From Perca fluviatilis (taxonomy: Eukaryota > Chordata > Actinopteri > Perciformes > Percidae), in contig NC_053115.1 of the NCBI RefSeq assembly GCF_010015445.1, positions 17,485,005-17,549,004 on the forward strand: a DNA stretch of 64,000 bases. The letters are read 5' to 3'. Numbering within the stretch: position 1 is the stretch's first letter; every line of letters begins with the position of its first letter. Under the pieces are notes generated by a model. That model was given only the letters and a program-made list of their open reading frames with translations, searched no databases and was not told the origin of the DNA. A program made the translations under genes and the position numbers. Positions 49,576 through 64,000 of the stretch are shown here, in pieces.

Positions 49576-50404
49576 AGGTGCACTATGAGTTCCTGCATGG
49601 TTACTTCTGTTGACGTTCCAAGTAAATTCCAAACAAAACAGAGAACTGTCATGACTAACTCACTTAAGGCCCAGACACACTGACCAGATGGCCGACCCTC
49701 GGCAGAAAAGGCAGTTGGACTGATCAGTCTCCCCGAGTTGGTCAAAAAAGTTTCTCCGGAAATTCAAAGACAGGCTGTCTTGGCGGCTTGTTCAGAATAC
49801 GATCTCATATTGTACGAAAATAGTTCACGAAACGTGTTTCTGAAAACATTTTAAGCGAGAAATAGGCCGTGCAGTTGCTGAATCTGTCTTCATTTCAGAT
49901 CGACAAAGGTCAGTTTAAAAGATTTTCATCAGATTTTGAGAGACTGGTGGCACTCTACCAATCAGATTGGTCTTTTGAGTCCGACTGCCAGCAGTGCCTT
50001 CCGATTTAACGTGTCAAATCGGCCAAAATGAAGGACGACGGCCCCTCTTACGGACAACCGCACAGAACACACCGAACAGACTTGAGTCAGTGACCTCGCC
50101 AGACTGTCTGATGGCTGATTATCGGCTCAGTGTGTCTCGGGCTTTACTGTCACTAACCACCACCCCCTCCCCCTCCCCTAACCATCTTGTCGGTGATTGA
50201 CTGGAGTGGTTTGTTGTATTTTGGTGCACAGCCTGTGCCTCTAGTGTTTGTTTGACATTTACGACCCCTGTGTTGTCTCCCAAGACCGGGCTTTTTCACA
50301 GTGTATTCATGGGGCAGGCAGCTAGCAGATCAATGAGAGATGCCTATGATTTGAGACAAAAATGAAATCGCGCTGAAACCATGCAGGAACTCATAGTGCA
50401 CCTT
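49576..50404. mobile_element. TTAA-flanked transposon with 27-bp perfect terminal inverted repeats
   Basis: The left end 49576-49602 (AGGTGCACTATGAGTTCC...) and the right end just before 50405 are perfect inverted copies, and TTAA lies on both sides (49572-49575, 50405-50408). The 829-bp body encodes no transposase and contains another element at 49666-50144. Confidence 0.85.
49666..50144. mobile_element. nested DNA transposon inside the TTAA element
   Basis: The ends are AAGGCCCAGACACACTGA and TCAGTGTGTCTCGGGCTT, inverted with about two mismatches in 18 bp. The interior holds further mirrored pairs (for example GATGGCCGA and ATGGCTGAT), so much of it may fold back. The target duplication was not clear. 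Confidence 0.65.
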
Positions 50405-50408
50405 TTAA

Positions 50409-55866
<5,458 letters not shown>

Positions 55867-55971
55867 AACATCCCTGCGCATGATTGACAGGACTCAGTCA
55901 CAACTATTGAAGTTGTCCACCAATTAAGGAAACACTGAATTCAAGGTGTGCGCTTTTTCGTTTTCTAGCAG

Positions 55972-56614
55972 AACGTTAGATAAGAAGATTGATACCACTC
56001 TCATGTCTGTACAGTAAATATGAAGCTACAACCAGCACCTAGCTTAGCATAAATACTGGAAACAGGAGAAACAGCAAGCCTGGATCTGTCCAACTGTAAT
56101 CAAATCCAAATAGCAAGACCTCTGAAACTCACTAATTAACACAAAGTTAAAAAAATATCTGAAGTGTCAAAATGTTTGTCGCTTTACATGAGTTAATCAT
56201 GACAGTAACTTCCTGGAGGCTCCGCTGTCAACTGCTAAAGGCCAAGAAACATAACATAACTCCCGTCCATAAAACGGAAAATTGTTTTTAGTGGGCTGTA
56301 TAGGTATGGTAGGTGGATTTTAGAATAGATCTTTGTCATTGTTTCACAACAACGAAACACAGTTTAGCAGCTCTCAGTTTAAATAACAGACAAATAGAAA
56401 TATAAAGTTTAAATTGTAAAATATAAAATAACTATCACAATTCAAACTAAATCAAGATAAATAAACACAATGAGGTGGCACTATATTTTTGTACTTTTGG
56501 ACAGAGCCAGGCTAACTGTTTCCAGTTTTTGTGCTAAGATAGGCTAACCAGCCGCTGGCTGTAGCTTCGTGTTTACTGTAAAGACATTAGTGGTTGATCT
56601 TCTCATCTAACTCT
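55972..56614. mobile_element. DNA transposon-like element with long imperfect terminal repeats in the slc25a34 3' region
   Basis: The first ~60 bp (ACGTTAGATAAGAAGATTGA...) and the last ~60 bp (ending GATCTTCTCATCTAACTCT) are inverted at roughly 75-80% identity by eye. The interior repeats GTAGCTTC and AGCTTAGCATAA words typical of the family. No ORF. It starts about 105 nt after the slc25a34 stop, so it probably forms much of the 3' UTR. Confidence 0.7.
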
Positions 56615-57106
56615 CTGTCAGAAAGTGAATACGCATATTTAGAACAATTAAGAGACTCACTCTGTCTCAAGCAAAGCAGATTGATGAGCATTAAAGCACT
56701 TGATGAAGATGGGCACATGTTGCACAGGCTCTAATTTCAATATCAGGAGTTCCTGTCAAATTTCCCAAATGCATGAAAATGCTGTTTAACTATCAGGTTT
56801 TACCTTTTAATACCTCAATTGATCAATTTACAAGCAATGTCTTGGGCTTTCATATGTCCTCTTGCAGCAAAGCTGAAACGAGCAAAGTAAGATCCACGTG
56901 GCTTGCAGCCATATCAATGGATGCCACCACACGCAGATGAAGATGAGATGAAGAAGTCTGGATTATTAAAACAGAAACTCTGTATTCCATGTTTGTAGCC
57001 CTGTGGCTGCTGTGATTTTTCACACCTTAAAACATAATTTACTGACACATTGATCTAAGGTTTTTATGTACAGAAATGTGAACTATTTTTGAACAGCAGT
57101 GGATAA

Positions 57107-57112
57107 TAATAA
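57107..57112 (+). terminator. candidate polyadenylation signal of slc25a34
   Basis: AATAAA in an ATAATAATAAATCATT context about 1.24 kb after the stop and 430 bp before the tmem82 start. Another AATAAA lies at about 57391. Confidence 0.4.
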
Positions 57113-57539
57113 ATCATTTTTTGTATAAAAAGCATTTAATACATGTGTTTTGTATCCTCTTGGACACAAGTGCTACATCTTTGAAATACATGATGGTGAT
57201 CTAGACACATTGTAAGCAAAGTGTGATTTTATTTAGAGCCAGTTAAAAGGTGTCCGATTGCTCTGTAAGCCTAATCATTTTTTTTAGAGGACTTTCAGCC
57301 TCTTTCATCAGGAGATGATTAGACTGACAACCACACTCCAATCACATTTGACCTTTGGACCTTAAACATGGAGCTCACACAGACCAAGAGAAAATAAAGG
57401 CAATGTGACCGTTTGGCTCACAGTAATTCAGCATTAACTGACTTATAGTTTCTGATCAGGTTCTTAAATTGAAATAGCATGAGTGAGAGATCATAGCACC
57501 TTTTTTTGTATGTGTCCCTGAGATATTACAAGGAAAACA

Positions 57540-60443
57540 ATGTTTTTTCCCTTCTCCTGCATCCTGGGAACTTCTGAATGGACGTCTTTTGATTTAAACC
57601 CAACAGATTGTTTATTTAAAGGTGAGTTCTTCATGGCAATAAAAAAAAAAAAAAAAATCTAAATTCTTAGAAACTTAGAAACAGATACTTTTGGCTGTGT
57701 TATTTGTGCTTCAAAGGTCTTGTTGGTGCATGTGGAATATCCGTGCTGTACAATTTGATGAGAGTTTACCATTTCATTCAAACATGCAGGTGAGTTTATT
57801 CTATAAAAAGAGGAGAAAATATATCATTATTTTATTCGCAGTCTTTTTCATTTTCTATTTTCTCCTTCACACAGTGATTCCGAGACTGAAATTGAAAGCA
57901 AACTGAAGACATCCTCACTTGGAAATCTGAGAGGGAACTGGACAACAGCTCTCCAGTTCTGGACCCTGACGGTCCTCCTGTCTCTGGTAAACTCGAGGGT
58001 TTCCTCTCTGATAGTGCTGGAGTTTTCTCTCAGAGCTGTTTCTGTCTGGGCATCAGCAGGACTGGTGAGTTTCTCATCAATCAATAGCAGATAGCACATT
58101 GATTTAGACTTGTTTTATGTCTATACTGAAAGTGGGTATACTTTCAGTGTTAAACGTATAGATCTTTTGAACACTGACCTGACCTATTTTTATCCATACA
58201 TCCTTCAACCTGTCTGAACCCAGGATGCCAATGGCAGAGGCTTAGACCTACTCCTGATCCAGTGCCAGTTTCCCCTGGGTTGCGGCCTCACCTGTACTCT
58301 TGACTTCCTCCATAAGGGGGCTCCACACAGCTCCCTCAGCTTGTTTCTGGCAGCTGCTCTCAGCTGGGCACTGGCAAGTGTTGGCCACAATCTGTGGAGC
58401 CATGTGGCCAGACTTTACCCACTACATAGCAGAGAGCGTTACTGTGGGAAGTGCATCACCCTCCTGGCCTCTGGACACACCATACTGGCTTCACTGCAAA
58501 GAGCGGTTGTCTTGGCCTTTGCTCTAGCAACTGTGGCTTACACCAGTACGATTTATGACCAATTCCTGTCCCAGAAGGATGCTCTAAAGTTTTGGATTCC
58601 ACTGACACTCTGCTACGCCATGTTGGTGGTCTACATTCAAGGTGATTGTCTGTCAACTATTTGGGGAATTAAATGATCCTTTTTAAATGAGATTAGATAA
58701 CCTGAATAACTAGTTTGATCACCCATATACAGAGGTGGAAAAAGTACTAAAATATTGTACTCAAGTAAAAGTACCAATACTTTGATGAAATATTACTCAA
58801 GTACAAGTGAAATTACCTATCTGAAAAATTACTCAAGTAAAAGTAATAAGTAGTTCATTTAAATGTACTTTAAGTAAAAGTTACTTAGTAACATTAAAAG
58901 AAACTGTAAAACGGGGCGGGGGGATTTAGCCAGTGTCCTACATACGTTGTCCTACGGGTTGCTTGTGCTAGACAAAAATTAGCAGTGCCACAAAACATGT
59001 GGTTTTGCTAATTGGCAATTTGCTAGTAGTCATGAAAGTACCAATGCACAAATACTTACCAAAACATGCTTCCGCAGATTAGATGTGGAGTTATTGAATC
59101 ACCTTTGGCAGGCACATCTGGCATTGCATGATGATACTATCGGCCAATGTGGCCAAGGATTTTCGTCGTTTTGGGCAGCAGAATTCGATATTTCAGCTAG
59201 CATTTCTACTGAAACAGTCTCTGAACCGTCGTCGCTCGCCTGATCCACCTCCATCTCGTTCTCAATCTCCTACAGAAAGACCTGGCGCCTGGTAGGCAGC
59301 CTAGATGCTGATCGTTCGTCACTGTAGTGGTTCCAGGCGCGATTTATTTTTTTTTTCTTCCTTTCGGTTTTCACTAGTCAAAGTTTTTTTTTTTCTTTTT
59401 TTTTACTCAGTAACGGATGGGATTTGTAATGTAGTGAAATACAATACTTCACTCAAAACGTAATCAAATACATTTTAAATTACCAATTTTAAAAATACAA
59501 AATATCCACCGGATTTCACTCTTTTCAGCCGGACGTCCACTTACCTTCCTCTTTCTTTGTGTTGCCGTTCTAAACTTTGGTGGATTTCTGAGGACTATGG
59601 TTAACTGCTCCTCAGATCTCTGCAGGGTAAATCCAGACAGCTAGCTAGACTCTGTCCAATCTGAGTTTTCTGTTGCACGACTAAAACAACTTTTAAACGT
59701 ACACCTTCTACCAAAACAAGTTCCTTCCCAAGGCTATTTTGCAGTGGCACCATGGCTTTTCCTGGTCCTTAGCGCCGCCCATGACGATTGTGATTAGTTT
59801 AAAGAAATGCCAATAAACCAGAGCACATTTTTCTCCTATCCTGGAATGCTGTGTGGTAACACTAACACTAAAAATAAAAAGCAGGCCATAGGTGATAAGA
59901 ATGGGAACAATAGGGGTGGCCTCTAGTTCACCCAATAAGAGCGTTCGACCCATGTTGGCTGAGTCCTGCAGCGGCGCATCTTTTAACATTACTGGGTCAC
60001 CTTTTGTTTTTCATTTTGCACAGATAATCAGCAGCAGCAGCCTGGCATAGATGTCCTGCTGCACACTGTCTTGCTGCGAATGGGAGCCTTACTGGTGCTC
60101 ATGCTGATGGTGGGCAACTGGTCTGATGTCCTCCATGTCCTCATCACTTTCCCTGGTGAAGCAGTCTGCCTGCTGCCCTCTCGGGACCTGCTGAAAGCTG
60201 CGTTAAAGGTCTGTGTGAATCATCTCTTCCACTCACAGTGATATGACAATTTCATTTAAGCTGCAATTTCTACAACAGGACTATTTTTGTATTTAAAACT
60301 GTTACTTGTTAGTAATGTTGAAATATGTGAAAATTACATTTAATTGTCATGCTTCATTTTAGGAAGAAGAAGACACAAGCTTGAGAAAATATGAACAGCG
60401 CTCCAGTTACAAAACAATGAAAACATCATCAGCTGACAGCTGA
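57540..60443 (+). CDS. tmem82: tmem82, transmembrane protein 82
   Basis: Exons 57540-57621, 57717-57789, 57875-58064, 58224-58641, 60024-60208, 60363-60443; 1,029 nt, 342 aa (human 343). The small first exon codes MFFPFSCILGTSEWTSFDLN and splices to GLVGACGISVLYNLMRVYHF, parallel to the human N-terminus. Later landmarks are NSRVSSLIVLEFSLRAVSVW, CQFPLGCGLTCTLDFL, RERYCGKCITLLASGH, ALKFWIPLTLCYAMLVVYIQ and LLRMGALLVLMLMVGNW. Several hydrophobic segments of about 20 residues suggest seven to eight membrane spans with a short charged C-tail (EEEDTSLRKYEQRSSYK). No biochemical function is established for the family. It follows slc25a34 directly, as the two genes neighbour each other in human. Confidence 0.93.
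58730..59490. mobile_element. non-autonomous DNA transposon-like repeat in tmem82 intron 4
   Basis: Starts AGAGGTGGAAAAAGTACTAA with many ACTCAAGTAAAAGTA words, passes through a CpG-containing core (59080-59340), and ends with TTTACTCAGTAACGGATGGG and ACTTCACTCAAAACGTAATC. The order of these blocks matches a family I remember from percomorph genomes. No ORF. Confidence 0.6.
59520..59995. repeat. second repeat-like block in tmem82 intron 4
   Basis: CpG-bearing sequence (CCGGACGTCC, GCCGCCCATGACGATTG) in an AT-rich intron, with a style typical of dispersed fish repeats. No boundaries could be set. Confidence 0.35.
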
Positions 60444-60509
60444 TGTTGAACCCAAAATCTACGTTAAATACCAGAGACTACCTCAAATGTCAAGATGTGA
60501 TGATAAAAC

Positions 60510-60515
60510 AATAAA
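60510..60515 (+). terminator. candidate polyadenylation signal of tmem82
   Basis: AATAAA 67 nt after the tmem82 stop codon, which implies a very short 3' UTR. Confidence 0.55.
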
Positions 60516-61111
60516 AGGATTATTGTGGCCACACTTGTTGGCATAAACTTTGGGCTTCATTTTTGTTATTGAGTCTTTTTTTTTTTTTAAACCGAAAGAA
60601 AGAATGAGGAGTATGTTTCGATGCTTCATGTAATAGAAGACAAAAGATGAAAAGGGATTTTCAAGCGTTTTATAAAATATATTGTTTTGCAGATTATGTT
60701 TTTTGTAGTAACACAGCATAATTATACCAAGCCCAATTTAATAAAGTCATGATGAGTAGAATACAGATGAGCAGAGAGCTGATAAAAGGTACACAGTGTA
60801 AACAGACCCCCACCAGGAAAGGATGAAAGCTTGTCAAAAAATGCATTTTAAAATATATAAAAACAATCTTCAACGGCATAAAGTATTTAATGACACATTG
60901 CTGTAAATGAGATGCATTTATGCACTGTTTATACATTAATTCTACTATTGCTATACAACAGCTACACATTTTTGAAGAGGTATTCTTTGGCAAACACTTC
61001 CTTCAGGAATAACACTCAAAATGCATTAATACCAGCAATAGCAGAGAAATTGGTCAGGAGGGTGTGTACATTTTAAGATGCTAATCATTAGAATGTCACA
61101 GCGGCACCAAT

Positions 61112-61150
61112 GTACGGAGCCCCCCAGGGGTCAGCTGGGGGGCTCCGTAC
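61112..61150. repeat. perfect 16-bp GC-rich hairpin
   Basis: GTACGGAGCCCCCCAG at 61112-61127 is the exact reverse complement of 61135-61150, around a 7-nt loop. It may be an end of a dispersed element that continues to the right (a GCGGCCGC word lies at about 61212). Confidence 0.85.
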
Positions 61151-62011
61151 CAGTGGCCAATTGATAATAATTAAAGTGGCTAAATGTAAATTTCAGTATG
61201 TGTCGATTCTAGCGGCCGCTTTGGACAAAAGCGGTAGTGTTTTTACCACACCTGTCGTAAAGATATTTTCTTTACAATGTTGTATTACCCACTGTAAATT
61301 ACTGAGTAAGCTTTACCGGGAGCTCATATAGTTGAAATAAATATTTTGCTCATTCATTTACAATAAGATAATAAGTTACAGATGCATCGTTGCATTTCAA
61401 GTGTGTCGTATGGTAACAAAGCCTACTCTGGATGTATTGTGAGCTAAACCGGGTATCACTGTCACTGTGTCACAAGCCAAAGCAAGGGAAAAGAAAATAG
61501 TAGGACAACACAAACACGGACTAAAAGGAATAAAACGTCCACGCTAAATGGAAGGGGCGTAATTTAATCTAGGCTAGTGGGGTACAACCACATCACATAA
61601 AGTTATTTTATGAATGAAATAGACATATTACATACCTGAGGGCCAATTCGGGGACGTTTGTGAATCATTTACAAGCCCGTAATTGTTAAATCTGTTGATG
61701 AAAAGTTACACAGTTTCAGAAACATTCAAAAAGTTACATATAGTCACTTTAAAAGGGGTACTCCACCATTATTACACATGGAGATCTGTTCACTTGTCAT
61801 GAGGTGTACTGGTCAGCCTGTAAAAGCAGTTGTGTAATCTATTCAACACCTTCTCACCCCATTGGCGCTGTTATAGACGTTAAAAGTCTCCTTTAGCGTC
61901 TTATCTAAACACGCTTTATCTAACTGCGCTTGGTCGGGACTATTGGCGTCACTTTTGACGCAGTTAGGTTAAGGAAAAGGTCGTGGGTGGGCTTACGTTT
62001 CCATGACACGC

Positions 62012-62131
62012 GGGACAAGAACAGGACAGTTGGGTTTAGGAAAAGAAGAACGGGACGGTTGGGTTTAGGAAAAGAAGAACGGGACGGTTGGGTTTAGGAA
62101 AAGAAGAACGGGACGGTTGGGTTTAGGAAAC
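62012..62131. repeat. 29-bp minisatellite, about four copies
   Basis: The unit contains GGGACGGTTGGGTTTAGGAA and recurs with a 29-bp period (near 62051, 62080, 62109). The first copy is diverged (ACAGGACAGTTGGG). It is embedded in a CpG-rich dispersed repeat. Confidence 0.9.
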
Positions 62132-64000
62132 GTGACAAACGGAACACGATTCCCGCTGTCCTGTGTTGTTTGACCCATCCACCACCCCAACCAACCTCCC
62201 TATGCGGATTTTGGGTTTTCATACTACTTGCTACCGTAGTCGCTCTTAGTGCTACGTCATCTTCAAACGCAGTGTAGCTGCTGCTCTCCCTGGTGCGTTC
62301 TATACACACGCTGAAGGGCGCTTTTTGCGTCGTTTCGGACGCTGACAGCCACTGCTCAAAAATCCGTATTTTATGAGTTTGGAGTGAGAACGGGTTGATC
62401 TATTATAAATGATGTAATCCTGTGACTTTAGATGGAGCTTTGTGAAGTTTGAAAAAAAATGATGATGTCATAGTGATGTCATTAAGGGTATCTCAGCTTG
62501 TGCTTGAGATTTAAATTGTTTTAACAGAAAGCCTACATTACAAACTGGAGGTGTAGAGTTTTCGAAAGTCTGAGGCCGAATGACGTCACACCCGAGTTGA
62601 CTGCGCGTTTCAGTAACAAGTCGGAAAAACATTATAGTTAACGGGGTGGGGGGACTCTAGCCAGTTTAGCCATTGTTAGCAATACCAGTTGATAACAATG
62701 CATTATGCTGTATGTAGCACATACAAACATTGTTGCAACATATCTATGGATATAAGATAGACAGTACTGTGCGTAGAAGTGCTAAAAAACAGTATATTCA
62801 TACAGCTTTCACAGCTGTTGATGCTTGGAGAAGCCATGTTGGATTGTGATGTCAGAAATCCAACTTCAGGGTGTGTTTGAGTTGACATTTTCGACTGGGA
62901 ACTTGGAAATTCCAACTTCCAAGTTCAACTGAAACACACCATTATAAAATACATTATCCAGTTGCATTATGGGAAGTGTAGGATTCTGCTTTTTTGGAGC
63001 TAAACCCACTAGGGACTAAAGTCAGAATATCTCAGCCTCTTTCTCTTACATTTCCCCCAACTTGATTTCTGAAGTACTCCTAAAGCAGTCTAATCCTACT
63101 CCTACTTGAGGTATTTGGTGAAAGGAACAGTATTTATCCCTGAGAAGTTTTTACACCCCTGCAGATGTTTGCAGTTAAGAAATCAAAATCAACTGTATTT
63201 GTGAACATGCAATTGTCATTGTTTTTGCTATCTACTGTGTTTCTTCCTGTCCCTTCATTCTACGTAGTTCCATTGTTTTCCTGCTCACCTAAGTACATAA
63301 AAACTGAGAATTAAAGTAAAAAATGATATTGTGATGTTGGTGAGTGAATTGAAAAGTCATTCTGTAGAACCAGTGAAGAGGTTCAGAGGGTTTAATGAGG
63401 ATTTTGGCTGTTTGGGGAGGGATTGTGTCATCAGTAGGCATGCTCCCTCCTGCAATCGTGACATCACTACAGCATTCCTTTCCACAGAGCTGGAACAACA
63501 GAGACCCCCATCACTCTCCTCATCTCCGTCTTGTTAACCCTCTCTCACACAGCCATGCCTCACTCTTCTTTCACACTGACCCACATTGATCAATTTTATT
63601 CAACACTTAGTTACTCTCTCCATCCTGCCTTTTGACTGCAGGAGGGGAGTAGACCTTAAAAAGTTTGGCTCTGGAAACTAACCACAATATTTGTGGATCA
63701 GCAGACCTGATATTGCTTAGACTCACTCTGGTGGAGAGCAGCAAACACAACAAAGCAGCTTTTTCATAGCTCTCACACACATCACTCACTGCCCCCTCTC
63801 CTAATACACCAATATCTCCTCTTGCACAATGCCCTGATTCATCGCACTGTAATGCAACGGCTCCTTTACGGCTGCTTTCAACCACAAAAGCTCCATCAGG
63901 AGAGCCTGATCACCACATATTATCAGACGTCGGTGGGGCACAAATGGAAGCAATGCCATGTGACACTGATAGTGAGTCAAGGCTAAAGTGATATAATGTA

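Larger units (their letters stand above)
60540..64000. other. region downstream of tmem82, no gene recognised
   Basis: No exon of a known neighbour (for example fblim1) could be recognised on either strand. Contents seen: a 16-bp perfect hairpin at 61112-61150; a CpG-rich block at 61190-62400 with a 29-bp minisatellite; and an imperfect foldback at 62868-62940 around AAACACACC. The last 1 kb is unique-looking AT-rich DNA. Confidence 0.5.

Noticed and set aside
62040..62120. GGGTTTAGG words suggestive of interstitial telomere sequence
   Set aside because: Vertebrate telomeres are TTAGGG tandem arrays; here the word recurs only because it lies within a 29-bp minisatellite unit.
63395..63885. 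Open frames near the right edge as possible exons of the next gene (for example fblim1)
   Set aside because: No LIM, filamin-binding or other known motif, and no convincing splice-bounded exon was seen on either strand.

Overview
The window is vertebrate nuclear DNA, almost certainly from a ray-finned (probably spiny-rayed, percomorph) teleost. Its genes have many short exons with GT-AG introns, it carries very long CA/GT microsatellites, and it is strewn with small non-autonomous DNA transposons and L2-type tails of kinds common in fish. No bacterial, viral or CRISPR-like feature was seen. All gene calls come from translating spliced exons by eye and comparing them with remembered vertebrate orthologues.

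Seven protein-coding genes are present. From left to right: the 3' end of mfap2 (+, 67-1176); the complete 37-exon crocc/rootletin gene (-, 21681-2810), whose exons sum to 6,063 nt, exactly 2,020 codons plus stop; necap2 (-, 31962-26836, 8 coding exons, 257 aa); szrd1 (-, 37465-35122, 4 exons, 160 aa); fbxo42 (+, 41213-46255, 9 coding exons, 707 aa, plus a 5' UTR exon); slc25a34 (+, 51768-55866, 5 exons); and tmem82 (+, 57540-60443, 6 exons, 342 aa). Every reconstructed reading frame closes with consistent splice phases. The last 3.5 kb and the gaps between genes hold repeats and no gene that I can support.

The gene set matches human 1p36.13-p36.21 (MFAP2, CROCC, NECAP2, SZRD1, FBXO42, SLC25A34, TMEM82), much compacted. 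The relative orientation of the first five is as in human, and the slc25a34-tmem82 pair appears inverted. The genes do not form one pathway. They cover elastic-fibre microfibrils (mfap2), the ciliary rootlet and centrosome linker (crocc), clathrin/AP endocytosis (necap2), a SUZ-domain RNA-associated protein (szrd1), an SCF ubiquitin-ligase receptor (fbxo42), a mitochondrial carrier (slc25a34) and an orphan membrane protein (tmem82).

The most interesting non-coding signals are: a crocc intron that is about 84% GU repeat and begins at the splice donor; a UG tract beside a GAGTAG tandem acceptor where the wrong AG would add an in-frame stop; a forkhead plus double X-box-like cluster in crocc intron 3; a hAT-type insertion whose empty site survives in a second copy of the flanking DNA 3 kb away; a transposon nested inside another; an exact 151-bp tandem duplication in fbxo42; and clusters of the palindrome TAACGTTA around three promoters.
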